A DNA stretch of 39,887 bases from Lachnospiraceae bacterium (GCA_021205305.1 JAJPXU010000125.1:1-39887), one strand, 5' to 3'; positions 7,576 to 17,192 are shown, counted from the stretch's first letter. Notes: generated by a model not told the origin, from the letters alone. Numbers and translations are program-made.

Positions 7576-8121
7576 GTGAATACGAAAAAGAAATCAGTAT
7601 TTGGAAGGATTCTTTTATGGGCATTTGAGATTCTGGTTGTGATTCTCTTTGCCTATGTGGTGGTTTACTTTTTCGGACAGACGAGGACGAATATCGGACA
7701 GTCTATGAACACCACGCTTTCCGGCGGGGATACAGTGCTTTTGAATACGTTCGCTTACCAGTTCAGCACACCAAAACGCGGCGATGTGATTGCCTTTAAG
7801 CCGAATGGGAGCAGCACTGCATATACGAGTATCAAGCGTGTGATTGGTCTGCCGGGGGAGACGATTCAGATAAAAAACGGCATGATTTACATTGACGGAG
7901 AAGTCTATATTGAGGAAAACAATTTTCCTTCCATCACAGATGCAGGTCTCGCTGAGGATGGCGTTACGCTTGGAGACAGAGAATACTTCGTGCTTGGAGA
8001 TAACCGTAACAATAGTGAGGACAGCCGTTATGCAGACATTGGCGTCGTCTCAAGTGATTATATCGAAGGAAAGGTCTGGTTTGTTATTTCTCCCTCTGAA
8101 CATTGGGGATTCGTACAATGA
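7576..8121 (+). CDS. lepB: Type I signal peptidase, first copy
   Basis: Membrane-anchored serine protease that removes signal peptides from exported proteins. A single N-terminal membrane segment (about residues 12-33) precedes the catalytic dyad Ser43 in GQSM and Lys87 in SIKRVIGLPGE. The late box REYFVLGDNRNNSEDSR is also intact. The 181-residue form starts at GTG 7576 with AGGAGG (about 7564-7569) upstream; the longer in-frame reading from 7471 runs through the repeat element and is not supported. It is the first of three signal peptidase genes in 2.8 kb and the most divergent, lacking the ELLEEDYG-type insert of the others. Confidence 0.93.
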   Translation: MNTKKKSVFGRILLWAFEILVVILFAYVVVYFFGQTRTNIGQSMNTTLSGGDTVLLNTFAYQFSTPKRGDVIAFKPNGSSTAYTSIKRVIGLPGETIQIKNGMIYIDGEVYIEENNFPSITDAGLAEDGVTLGDREYFVLGDNRNNSEDSRYADIGVVSSDYIEGKVWFVISPSEHWGFVQ

Positions 8122-8197
8122 GGAGTAAAAGCCGGATCAAAGCAGAATGGTGAAGGGACAGAACCATTCTGAATATTGGAAGAAACAGGAGGGATAT

Positions 8198-9043
8198 ATG
8201 GCGTACCAATGGTATCCGGGACATATGACGAAAGCGAAGCGGATGATGCAGGAAGATGTGAAACTTGTCGACCTGGTCATTGAGCTGACAGACGCAAGAG
8301 CCCCGCAGTCGGGGCGAAATCCGGATATTGATGAACTGGGAAAGAATAAATCCCGCGTGATTCTGTTAAATAAAGCAGATATGGCAGATGAACGGCAGAA
8401 TGTCTCCTGGGAAGCATACTTTCGCAGCAAAGGGCTTTGTGCGGGGGCGGTCAATTCCAGAACAGGCGGCGGAATGAAGCGGATTCTGAATTTCATTATG
8501 GAAGCCTGCCAGGAAAAATTGGAGCGCGACCGGAAGCGCGGGATTCAGAACCGTCCGGTGCGGGCGATGGTAGCGGGTATTCCGAATGTCGGAAAGTCGA
8601 CGTTTATCAATTCTTTTGCTGGAAAAGCCTGCGCGAAGACGGGGAATAAGCCCGGAGTGACTCGTGGAAAGCAATGGATTCGTCTCAATAAAAATGTGGA
8701 ACTTCTGGATACACCGGGTATCCTCTGGCCGAAGATTGATGATCCGCAGGTGGGGCAGCGGCTGGCAGCGCTTGGTTCGATTCGGGATGAAATCATCCAG
8801 GCAGAAGACCTGGCTTTGTGGGTAATCCGGTTTCTGCAAAAGAATTATCCCGGCTCTCTGACTGTCCGTTATCAGATAGCAGAGGAAATGGACGCAGTTT
8901 TTTTGCTTGGCGAAGTTGCCAAAGTACGTGGCTGTCTTCGCACCGGAGGAGAACCGGATTATGAAAAGGCTGCGGCACTTTTGCTGGATGATTTTCGCAG
9001 CGGACGGCTCGGACGAGTGACATTGGAACAGGCGCCTGCATAA
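8198..9043 (+). CDS. rbgA: Ribosome biogenesis GTPase RbgA (YlqF)
   Basis: Circularly permuted GTPase needed for late 50S subunit assembly. The motifs come in permuted order: G4 LLNKADMAD (about residue 58), then G1 GIPNVGKSTFIN (about 127), then G3 LLDTPGILWP (about 169), with the RbgA-type C-terminal helical domain after it. The 281-residue start MAYQWYPGHMTKAKR matches the family, and AGGAGGG lies about 5 bases before the ATG. The in-frame GTG at 8147 is rejected. A perfect hairpin CAGAATGGT / ACCATTCTG lies just upstream in the gap after lepB. Its place between rplS and rnhB is the normal Firmicute order, here interrupted by signal peptidases. Confidence 0.94.
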   Translation: MAYQWYPGHMTKAKRMMQEDVKLVDLVIELTDARAPQSGRNPDIDELGKNKSRVILLNKADMADERQNVSWEAYFRSKGLCAGAVNSRTGGGMKRILNFIMEACQEKLERDRKRGIQNRPVRAMVAGIPNVGKSTFINSFAGKACAKTGNKPGVTRGKQWIRLNKNVELLDTPGILWPKIDDPQVGQRLAALGSIRDEIIQAEDLALWVIRFLQKNYPGSLTVRYQIAEEMDAVFLLGEVAKVRGCLRTGGEPDYEKAAALLLDDFRSGRLGRVTLEQAPA

Positions 9044-9080
9044 AACGATTTACGTCATTTACTATAAATCAGGAAAGAAG

Positions 9081-9131
9081 ATGAAAAAAAACAATGAGCA
9101 GGGAAAAGGAACAGAACAATTCCGCAGATGA
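9081..9131 (+). other. Candidate 16-codon upstream ORF overlapping the second lepB start
   Basis: ATG at 9081 has AGGAAAG about 4-6 bases upstream and runs MKKNNEQGKGTEQFRR before TGA at 9129-9131. It overlaps the first codons of the second lepB in another frame. Its first codons contain A8. It may be a coupling uORF, or it may indicate a slippage site or a homopolymer read error. Confidence 0.3.
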
Positions 9132-9678
9132 GGTGAAAAAAGTGGATCCAAAAAGGGAGATAATAAGCTGGATCTTGTATATAGGCTTCGTGATTCTCGC
9201 AACCTGGCTGATTTTGCATTTTGTTGGCCAGAGGACGGTGGTAGACGGACGTTCCATGAATGATACGCTTCAGGATGGAGACAATCTGATCGTAGAAAAG
9301 CTTTCCTACCGCTTCGGCGATCCGCAGCGCTTTGATATCATTGTATTCCAGCCTTATGAGGATTCCAGTGAGCTTTACATCAAACGGATCATCGGTCTTC
9401 CGGGTGAAACGGTTCGCATTGATGAGGAAGGCAATATTTACATCGACGGTGAACTGCTGGAAGAAGATTACGGCAAGGAGACGATTCAAAACCCCGGCCG
9501 GGCAAGTGAAGAGATTACGCTTGGGGAAGATGAGTATTTTGTCCTTGGCGATAACCGCAACAACAGTACGGACAGCCGTACGGAACGGGTCGGTAATGTC
9601 AGCCGCGATTCGATTGTCGGCAAGGCATGGCTGCGAATCTGGCCGCTGGGCAGCTTTGGATTCCTGACGCATCAATAG
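9094..9678 (+). CDS. lepB: Type I signal peptidase, second copy
   Basis: Signal peptidase of 194 residues with a charged N-terminus, one membrane segment (about residues 24-44), Ser54 in GRSMNDTL and Lys97 in YIKRIIGLPGE. The final box DEYFVLGDNRNNSTDSR is intact. The ATG at 9094 has only a distant AGGAAAGAAG (13 bases upstream), which is closer to an out-of-frame ATG at 9081. It closely resembles the third copy 80 bases downstream, including the ELLEE-YG segment, which suggests local duplication. Likely located in the cytoplasmic membrane with the catalytic domain outside. Confidence 0.93.
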   Translation: MSREKEQNNSADEVKKVDPKREIISWILYIGFVILATWLILHFVGQRTVVDGRSMNDTLQDGDNLIVEKLSYRFGDPQRFDIIVFQPYEDSSELYIKRIIGLPGETVRIDEEGNIYIDGELLEEDYGKETIQNPGRASEEITLGEDEYFVLGDNRNNSTDSRTERVGNVSRDSIVGKAWLRIWPLGSFGFLTHQ

Positions 9679-9758
9679 ATTCGGGATCTGAGTACAGCCT
9701 GGGAGTCTGTGCGGTGTGCGTCACTTGTGATATGGGGGAAATTTGAGGGGAAAAACGT

Positions 9759-10331
9759 TTGAAGAAGGGTGAAAAGAAAGCAGAGAAAACGTCTGAAAAA
9801 AAGAAAAAAAGCATTGTCCGGGAGGCACTGAGCTGGATTTTCTATTTTGTACTGATCTGCTGTGCGGCTTATCTGGTGGTCAACTATGTCGGAGAACGTA
9901 CAGAAGTCCGTGGAGAATCCATGTATCCGGCGCTCAGTGACGGAGATCAGCTGATTGTAGATATGATTTCTTATCGGTTTACCGATCCGAAGCGTTTCGA
10001 TATTGTTGTCTTTCCTTTTCAGTATCAGGAAGATACGTATTATATCAAACGGATCATCGGGCTGCCGGGCGAAACCGTGCAGATCATAGATGGCGTCATT
10101 TACATCAACGGTGAGGTTCTGGAGGAAGCTTACGGATACGAAGAGATTCGCAATCCCGGACTGGCGGCTACAGAGATTACACTCGGTGACCAGGAATACT
10201 TTGTTCTTGGAGACAATCGCAATAACAGCACGGACAGCCGGGAACCGAGCGTTGGGAATATTACGAGAGACCAGATTCTTGGAAAAGCGATTTTACGGTT
10301 CTGGCCGCTTTCGTCATTTGGACTGTTATAG
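9759..10331 (+). CDS. lepB: Type I signal peptidase, third copy
   Basis: Third signal peptidase, 190 residues. A very basic N-terminal tail (KKGEKKAEKTSEKKKK) precedes one membrane segment (about residues 25-43), then Ser54 in GESMYPAL, Lys97 in YIKRIIGLPGE and QEYFVLGDNRNNSTDSR. The start is TTG 9759 with GAGGGG at 9745-9750, 8 bases upstream; no in-frame ATG near the N-terminus fits better. It is a probable tandem duplicate of the second copy, with all catalytic residues kept. It is followed after 8 bases by rnhB, so likely co-transcribed. Confidence 0.92.
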   Translation: MKKGEKKAEKTSEKKKKSIVREALSWIFYFVLICCAAYLVVNYVGERTEVRGESMYPALSDGDQLIVDMISYRFTDPKRFDIVVFPFQYQEDTYYIKRIIGLPGETVQIIDGVIYINGEVLEEAYGYEEIRNPGLAATEITLGDQEYFVLGDNRNNSTDSREPSVGNITRDQILGKAILRFWPLSSFGLL

Positions 10332-10339
10332 GAGACTGC

Positions 10340-11107
10340 ATGAAACAGATCAAAGAAATCAGAGAAGAGTTTGCACAGGCCGGGGAAGCTGAACTTACGC
10401 TGCTGTTTGAAGAGTATGAAAACGACAGCCGGAGCGGCGTCCGCGGCCTGGTTGCGCAGTATCGTAAAAAGATGGAACGGTTGACAGCGGAACGGCATAG
10501 ACTGGAACAGATGCGGATTTATGAACATAAATACGAAGATCTGGGGCTGGTCTGCGGAATTGATGAGGCCGGCCGCGGACCGCTTGCGGGGCCGGTTGTG
10601 GCCGGAGCGGTGATTTTGCCGGTTGATTGTGAGATTTTATATCTGAATGACTCCAAAAAGCTGACGCCCGCAAAGCGGGAAGAACTGTTTGAGGAAATAC
10701 AGGAGAAAGCGATTGCCTACGGTATTGGTATGGCTTCGCCTGCCCGTATTGATGAGATCAATATTTTGCAGGCGACCTATGAAGCCATGCGGGAAGCGGT
10801 TTCCAGGTTGAACCCACAGCCGCAGGTACTGCTGAATGACGCGGTGACGATTCCTCAGATTTCCATTCGCCAGGTGCCGATTATCAGAGGGGACGGAAAA
10901 AGCCTGTCGATTGCAGCGGCCAGTGTGCTTGCAAAGGTGACCAGGGATCGGCTGATGCTGGAATACGACCGGCTGATGCCGGAATATGGCTTTGCAGCGC
11001 ATAAAGGTTATGGCACTGCGGCGCATATTGCGGCATTAAAGCAATACGGTCCGTCACCGATTCACAGGAAGTCTTTTATCGGGCATTTCGTGGAGGAATG
11101 TGAATGA
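10340..11107 (+). CDS. rnhB: Ribonuclease HII
   Basis: Degrades the RNA strand of RNA-DNA hybrids and removes single ribonucleotides from DNA. The catalytic core starts CGIDEAGRGPLAGPVVAGA (about residue 72), giving the DE pair, and continues with YLNDSKKLTPAKRE and SIAAASVLAKVTRDR. The 255 residues include an extra N-terminal helical region of about 70 residues, common in Firmicute RNase HII. GGAG lies 6-7 bases before the ATG. The end overlaps yraN (ATGA), indicating translational coupling. Confidence 0.95.
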   Translation: MKQIKEIREEFAQAGEAELTLLFEEYENDSRSGVRGLVAQYRKKMERLTAERHRLEQMRIYEHKYEDLGLVCGIDEAGRGPLAGPVVAGAVILPVDCEILYLNDSKKLTPAKREELFEEIQEKAIAYGIGMASPARIDEINILQATYEAMREAVSRLNPQPQVLLNDAVTIPQISIRQVPIIRGDGKSLSIAAASVLAKVTRDRLMLEYDRLMPEYGFAAHKGYGTAAHIAALKQYGPSPIHRKSFIGHFVEECE

Positions 11108-11457
11108 ACAAACGCGCAGTCGGCTCTGCATACGAAACACGCGCGACAGCCCATCTGGAATCGCTGGGCTATCGAATTATCGCTCGGAATTACCGCTGCT
11201 GTATGGGAGAAATTGATTTGATTGCCCGCCACCAAGGGTATCTTGCTTTTGTTGAGGTAAAATACCGCTCTGATGAGAACAGTGGCAGTGCGGCGGAAGC
11301 AGTGGATTTCAGAAAACAGCAGCGCATCATCCGTGTGGCGCGGTGGTATCTGATGGAGCATCACATTTCGGAAGAGCAGCCGGTACGTTTTGATGTAGTT
11401 GCTTTTGAAGGAAAGCAGGTACACGTCATACAGGACGCATTTTGGACAATCGAGTAG
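11104..11457 (+). CDS. yraN: YraN family putative nuclease (UPF0102)
   Basis: A 117-residue protein of the YraN/UPF0102 family, an endonuclease-like fold of unproven function, often encoded by rnhB. Residues resembling the nuclease core are GEIDLIARHQGYLAFVEVKYR (Glu, Asp and the E-x-K). The start overlaps the rnhB stop by four bases. The stop codon TAG lies inside a perfect 13-bp hairpin (11451-11480). Confidence 0.92.
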   Translation: MNKRAVGSAYETRATAHLESLGYRIIARNYRCCMGEIDLIARHQGYLAFVEVKYRSDENSGSAAEAVDFRKQQRIIRVARWYLMEHHISEEQPVRFDVVAFEGKQVHVIQDAFWTIE

Positions 11458-11480
11458 GGAGAAGATTTTCTCCCTACTCG
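11451..11480 (+). terminator. 13-bp perfect hairpin spanning the yraN stop codon
   Basis: CGAGTAGGGAGAA (11451-11463) / TTCTCCCTACTCG (11468-11480) with a GATT loop. It contains the stop codon. There is no T-run downstream, so it may be a processing or stability element rather than a terminator. Confidence 0.45.
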
Positions 11481-11486
11481 CCGCGC

Positions 11487-11529
11487 GGGGCGCATCCAGC
11501 GCTAGCTGGAAAACTTCCATGTGCGCCCC
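11487..11529 (+). other. Compound hairpin before pgeF
   Basis: GGGGCGCA (11487-11494) / TGCGCCCC (11522-11529) encloses CCAGC-GCTA-GCTGG (11496-11509). GC-rich, with no T-run; it resembles the nested hairpins seen in other gaps of this window. Confidence 0.5.
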
Positions 11530-11556
11530 TGCGCATAAACAACAGGAGTGGATCAT

Positions 11557-12456
11557 ATGGTGCAATTGCTCAGAAAAGATTCGGAAAATCATTTACAGGA
11601 AAACCACAAAAACGGTGTTCTCTTCTTTACTGTGCCTGCTTATGACAAGCTCCCTTTTCTGGTGCATGGATTTAGCAGCCGGATTGGCGGTGTCAGTGAG
11701 CGTGAACTAGGTGAGATGAACCTGAGCTTTACGCGGGGAGATGACCCGGAGCGTGTAAAAGAAAACTTTCACAGAATGGCAGCTGCGATCGGATTTCCGT
11801 ATGAACGCATGGTTTTTTCTTATCAGACACACACAACGAATGTGTGTGAAGTGACAGAAAAGGATTGTGGAAAAGGCTATTTGTGCGAGCGGGATTATAA
11901 AGATGTGGATGGCCTGGTGACGGATGTTCCCGGTGTGGTTCTGACCACATTTTATGCGGACTGTGTGCCGCTTTTTTTCGTGGATCCGGTGCATAAGGCG
12001 ATTGGGCTGTCTCATTCCGGCTGGCGCGGTACGGTCAATAACATTACCGGAGCAACCGTAAGAAAGATGAAAGAACGGTACGGCACAAAGCCTTCTGATT
12101 TGCTTGCGGCAATTGGCCCATCTATTTGCCAGGATTGTTATGAGGTTGGCGAGGATGTGATCCGGCAGGTGCGCGATGGGTTTCCGGAAGCGCTCTGGCC
12201 GATTTTGTACACAGAAAGAAGAAAATTACAGCCGGACGCCAGTCGGGCTCTGGATGTGTCCGCGGGCGACGAGAAAAAATATCAGCTGAACCTGTGGGAA
12301 TGCTGCCGTCAGAATATGCTGCGTGCAGGCCTGTCCGCTGAAAACATCACGATCACGGATCTTTGTACCTGCTGCAACCCGGATATCTTTTTCTCACATC
12401 GCGCCTCCCATGGAAAGCGCGGAAACCTGGCGGCTTTTCTGGCATTAAAAGAATGA
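11557..12456 (+). CDS. pgeF: Peptidoglycan editing factor / laccase-domain purine nucleoside phosphorylase (YfiH, PgeF)
   Basis: Multi-copper-oxidase-like laccase-domain protein of the YfiH/PgeF family, reported in others as a purine nucleoside phosphorylase/adenosine deaminase and peptidoglycan quality-control factor. Zinc-site motifs visible are TFYADCVPLFF, SHSGWRGTV and the C-terminal CTCCNPDIFFSHRAS. The start at ATG 11557 is chosen because AGGAG at 11544-11548 is 8 bases upstream; the GTG at 11548 overlaps that site. At 299 residues it is longer than the usual 240-270 because of an N-terminal extension of about 30 residues and an insert after LWPILYTERRKL. Confidence 0.88.
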   Translation: MVQLLRKDSENHLQENHKNGVLFFTVPAYDKLPFLVHGFSSRIGGVSERELGEMNLSFTRGDDPERVKENFHRMAAAIGFPYERMVFSYQTHTTNVCEVTEKDCGKGYLCERDYKDVDGLVTDVPGVVLTTFYADCVPLFFVDPVHKAIGLSHSGWRGTVNNITGATVRKMKERYGTKPSDLLAAIGPSICQDCYEVGEDVIRQVRDGFPEALWPILYTERRKLQPDASRALDVSAGDEKKYQLNLWECCRQNMLRAGLSAENITITDLCTCCNPDIFFSHRASHGKRGNLAAFLALKE

Positions 12457-12485
12457 TACGGAAAAATGATGCACACACTTTTTTA

Positions 12486-12514
12486 TTGACGCACCGAACG
12501 CGAGATGCTATACT
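12486..12514 (+). promoter_or_regulatory. Promoter of prs
   Basis: TTGACG (12486-12491), 17-base spacer, TATACT (12509-12514). The leader is about 55 bases and contains a short CGTAC-TTT-GTACG hairpin before the ribosome site. Confidence 0.75.
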
Positions 12515-12577
12515 TCTTGCGTACTTTTGCAGAACAGTATTACTTGAACGTACTTTGTACGAAAGAGGGGGAGACCA

Positions 12578-13759
12578 ATGTCCGAATTTGAATCGTTGGA
12601 TCAGATCATGCCGGTCGGTCCGCTGAAAATAGCAGCGCTGGAGGGGTGCCGCGAATTTGGAGCGGCAGTTGACGCATGCCTTGTTGAGTCCAGAAAGAAC
12701 AGCCATCTAAAACCAGAGAACAGAAATGTCATCTCACAGCCTGGGTATATTGCAGACACGTATCTGCTGGATTGTAGTTGCCCGCGGTTTGGCAGCGGTG
12801 AGGGAAAAGGACAGATCAACGATTCCGTTCGTGGTACGGATCTGTACATTTTGGTGGATGTTTGCAATTACAGTCTTACTTATACCGTCTGCGGCCATGA
12901 GAACCATATGTCGCCGGATAATCATTTTCAGGATTTGAAGCGCATTATCGCCGCGGCAAATGGCAAGGCCAAGCGGGTAAATGTTGTGATGCCGTTTCTC
13001 TATGAGGGCAGACAGCACAAACGTTCCAAGCGGGAGTCTCTTGACTGTTCCCTGGCATTGCAGGAACTGGTGGATATGGGAGTTTCCAATATCATTACGT
13101 TTGACGCCCATGACCCGCGCGTACAGAATGCGATTCCTTTAAGCGGTTTTGATTCTTTTATGCCGACCTATCAGTTTTTGAAAGCACTGGTCGATAACGT
13201 TGAGGATTTCCGGATTGATAACGATCACCTGATGATCATCAGCCCGGACGAGGGTGCGATGAGCCGTGCAGTTTATTTTTCCGGCATTCTCGGCGTGGAT
13301 ATGGGTATGTTTTATAAAAGAAGAGATTATTCTGTCATTGTGGATGGAAAGAACCCGATTGTCGCACATGAATTCCTGGGTGATTCTGTCGAAGGCAAGG
13401 ATGTGATCGTTGTAGACGATATGATTTCCTCCGGAGAGAGTATGCTCGATGTTGCAAAGCAGGTGAAAGAGCGAGGAGCAAAGCGTGTGTTCGTATGCAC
13501 GACATTCGGTTTGTTTACAAATGGACTTGAAAAGTTTGACAGCTATTATGAGCAGGGATATATCACAAAAGTGGTGACTACCAATCTCCACTATCGGAAT
13601 CCTGATCTGCTTACAAAGCCCTATTATGCGGAGGCGGATATGACGAAATTCCTTGCCACGATTATTGAGACTTTGAATCATGATTCGACGTTGAGCAACA
13701 TTGAGACACCGACCGCAAAGATTCATGAGCTGCTTTCTAAAATTCATAATAATGATTGA
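12578..13759 (+). CDS. prs: Ribose-phosphate pyrophosphokinase, long divergent form
   Basis: Makes PRPP from ribose 5-phosphate and ATP for purine, pyrimidine, His and Trp synthesis. The PRPP-binding loop is VIVVDDMISSGESM (about residues 275-288). The upstream motif is IISPDEGAMSRA where the common form has SPDxGG, and FDAHDPRVQN replaces the usual DLHAxQ. Its 393 residues exceed the usual 310-320, mainly from an N-terminal region before residue 85 and a C-terminal tail. Similar long forms occur in Lachnospiraceae. Its own promoter precedes it and GGGGGAG lies before the ATG. Function is probable, but the active-site variations mean it should be tested. Confidence 0.85.
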   Translation: MSEFESLDQIMPVGPLKIAALEGCREFGAAVDACLVESRKNSHLKPENRNVISQPGYIADTYLLDCSCPRFGSGEGKGQINDSVRGTDLYILVDVCNYSLTYTVCGHENHMSPDNHFQDLKRIIAAANGKAKRVNVVMPFLYEGRQHKRSKRESLDCSLALQELVDMGVSNIITFDAHDPRVQNAIPLSGFDSFMPTYQFLKALVDNVEDFRIDNDHLMIISPDEGAMSRAVYFSGILGVDMGMFYKRRDYSVIVDGKNPIVAHEFLGDSVEGKDVIVVDDMISSGESMLDVAKQVKERGAKRVFVCTTFGLFTNGLEKFDSYYEQGYITKVVTTNLHYRNPDLLTKPYYAEADMTKFLATIIETLNHDSTLSNIETPTAKIHELLSKIHNND

Positions 13760-13782
13760 ATGGGCGGAAACCGGATTAGACT

Positions 13783-15108
13783 ATGAAAAAAGATTGTTTG
13801 GAACACACAATCGTGGCGATTGAGTCCGACAGTATCGCGGAAGAGCTGGAGCTTGCACCCGGCGATGTAGTGCTTTCTGTCAACGGGCAGGAGATTGAGG
13901 ATGTTTTCGATTACCATTATCTGATTAATGAAGAATATCTGACTGTACAGGTACGCAAGGAAAACGGGGAAGAGTGGGAGCTGGAGATTGAGAAGGAGTT
14001 TGAGGAGGATCTCGGGATTACGTTTGAGAGTTCTCTGATGGATGAATACCGTTCCTGCCGGAACCACTGTATTTTCTGTTTTATAGACCAGATGCCGAAA
14101 GGAATGCGGGATACGCTGTATTTTAAGGATGATGATTCCAGGCTTTCTTTTCTGCAGGGGAATTATGTCACACTGACAAATATGAGCGACCATGATATTG
14201 ACCGCATTATCCGCTATCATCTGGAGCCGATCAATATTTCGTTCCATACGATGAATCCGACACTCCGGTGCGAGATGCTGAGGAATCGGTTTGCTGGAGA
14301 CATCTTTCCGAAGGTTCGCCGGATGGCGGACGCCGGGATTGAAATGAATGGACAGATTGTACTTTGCCGCGGCATCAATGACGGAGAAGAGCTGGAAGCT
14401 TCTATACAGGGACTGATCAGCTATCTGCCGCAGCTTCGCAGCGTATCGGTCGTTCCAGTCGGATTGACACGGTTCCGCGATGGACTGTATCCTCTGGAGG
14501 CATTTACACCGGAAGATGCCTGTAAAGTGATTGATTGCATTGAAGGCTGGCAGCAAAAAATTTATAAGGATTTCGGACTGCATTTCATCCACGCTTCAGA
14601 CGAGTGGTATGTGCTTGCCGGGCGCGATTTCCCGGAGACGGAGCGTTATGACGGGTATTTGCAGCTGGAGAATGGGGTTGGCATGATGCGGCTGCTGATA
14701 GAAGAGGTCGGGGAAGCGTTACTCGAAGAAACAGAAGCAACAAATGCAGCTGCCCGTGAAATTTCGATCGCGACAGGGCGGCTTGCCGGCCCGTATCTGC
14801 GCAGCCTTTGTGACCGAATCTGTGAGAAGCACCCGATGGTCACCTGTCATATCTATGAGGTTCGCAATGACTTTTTCGGTGAACAGATTACCGTTGCGGG
14901 ACTGCTTACAGGAACAGATTTGCTGGCGCAGCTTGTGGATAAACCGCTTGGCGAGGAGCTTTTGCTTCCATGCAGTATGCTCCGGAGCGGTGAGCGGGTA
15001 TTTTTGGACGATATCAGCGTAGAAGAGTTGGGAAAAGCCTTATCAATTCCGATCCGTATCGTAGAATCAGACGGGCGTGATTTTGTGAATGCAGTAGTGG
15101 GAAAATGA
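13783..15108 (+). CDS. DUF512 protein: PDZ domain plus radical-SAM-like CxxxCxxC
   Basis: A 441-residue protein of the DUF512 family, of unknown function. The N-terminal 70 residues read as a PDZ-like domain (GDVVLSVNGQEIEDVFDYHY). A C92-x3-C96-x2-C99 cluster motif (RSCRNHCIFCFIDQMP) of the radical SAM type follows, then a barrel-like region with FHTMNPTLRCEML and GQIVLCRGINDG. The C-terminal third is the DUF512 domain. It often lies immediately before der, as here (18 bases). No signal peptide or membrane segment is seen, so it is probably cytoplasmic. The cofactor call is from the cysteine spacing only. Confidence 0.88.
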   Translation: MKKDCLEHTIVAIESDSIAEELELAPGDVVLSVNGQEIEDVFDYHYLINEEYLTVQVRKENGEEWELEIEKEFEEDLGITFESSLMDEYRSCRNHCIFCFIDQMPKGMRDTLYFKDDDSRLSFLQGNYVTLTNMSDHDIDRIIRYHLEPINISFHTMNPTLRCEMLRNRFAGDIFPKVRRMADAGIEMNGQIVLCRGINDGEELEASIQGLISYLPQLRSVSVVPVGLTRFRDGLYPLEAFTPEDACKVIDCIEGWQQKIYKDFGLHFIHASDEWYVLAGRDFPETERYDGYLQLENGVGMMRLLIEEVGEALLEETEATNAAAREISIATGRLAGPYLRSLCDRICEKHPMVTCHIYEVRNDFFGEQITVAGLLTGTDLLAQLVDKPLGEELLLPCSMLRSGERVFLDDISVEELGKALSIPIRIVESDGRDFVNAVVGK

Positions 15109-15126
15109 AGTGAGTGAGGACATGTT

Positions 15127-16452
<1,326 letters not shown>

Positions 16453-17097
16453 ATGGAACGGTTGGCATGTCTTGCGATAGGTTATGTTTTTGGGTTGTTT
16501 GAGACCAGCTATATTATCGGACGGCTGCATGGAATTGACATCCGCGATTATGGCAGCGGGAACGCCGGTACGACGAATATGTTCCGCACTCTTGGAAAAG
16601 GATGGGGGGCTGTCACGTTTATTGGGGACGCTTTTAAAGCAATTTTTGCCGCAGTGGCCGCCTGGCTGATTTTAGGCAAAAATTATGCCGATATCTGGCC
16701 GTTGTTGTGTCTGTATACCGGCTTTGGCTCGGTGTTGGGGCATAATTTTCCCTTTTACCTAAAATTCCACGGCGGCAAGGGAATTGCGACAACCGGCGGA
16801 ACCATTTTTGCAATCAGCCGTCCGCTGTGCGGACTTGCCATTATCGGATTCTGCGCCGGCCTGTTCCTGACTGGCTATGTATCGGTTGGCTCACTGGTTG
16901 TAGCAGCCGGATTTTTGATTGAGACAGTTATATTCGGACAGCTCGGTATTTTCGGAATGACGCAGAGGTACCTGAATGAAATGTACGTTGTGGCGGCTGT
17001 TGTGACGGCACTGGCATTTTATATGCATCGAGGCAACATCGATCGCCTGCGTAAGGGAGAAGAGAGAAAAGCCGGATTTCTGGTAAAAAAACAATAA
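16453..17097 (+). CDS. plsY: Acyl-phosphate glycerol-3-phosphate acyltransferase PlsY
   Basis: Integral membrane enzyme that moves the acyl chain from acyl-phosphate to glycerol 3-phosphate, the first step of phospholipid synthesis. It has several membrane segments and the family signature loops GSGNAGTTNMFRTLGKGWG, GHNFPFYLKFHGGKGIAT and SVGSL. At 214 residues it is within the usual range. It lies between der and gpsA; GpsA makes the glycerol 3-phosphate that PlsY uses, so the two form a lipid-synthesis pair. Confidence 0.95.
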   Translation: MERLACLAIGYVFGLFETSYIIGRLHGIDIRDYGSGNAGTTNMFRTLGKGWGAVTFIGDAFKAIFAAVAAWLILGKNYADIWPLLCLYTGFGSVLGHNFPFYLKFHGGKGIATTGGTIFAISRPLCGLAIIGFCAGLFLTGYVSVGSLVVAAGFLIETVIFGQLGIFGMTQRYLNEMYVVAAVVTALAFYMHRGNIDRLRKGEERKAGFLVKKQ

Positions 17098-17192
17098 AGC
17101 CGGAACCTTGTGTTTCGGAATTAAAATGTAGGTAACGATTTGGAACAGTTACAAATGCAGGATTTATCAGACATGCAAATGGAGGATACGAT

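Noticed and set aside
8147-8197. Longer RbgA start at GTG 8147
   Set aside because: Family begins at MAYQWYPGHM and the ribosome site is directly before 8198; the extra part covers a hairpin.
13744-14592. A 282-codon - strand frame
   Set aside because: Fully antisense to the DUF512 gene, with no ribosome site or recognisable motif.
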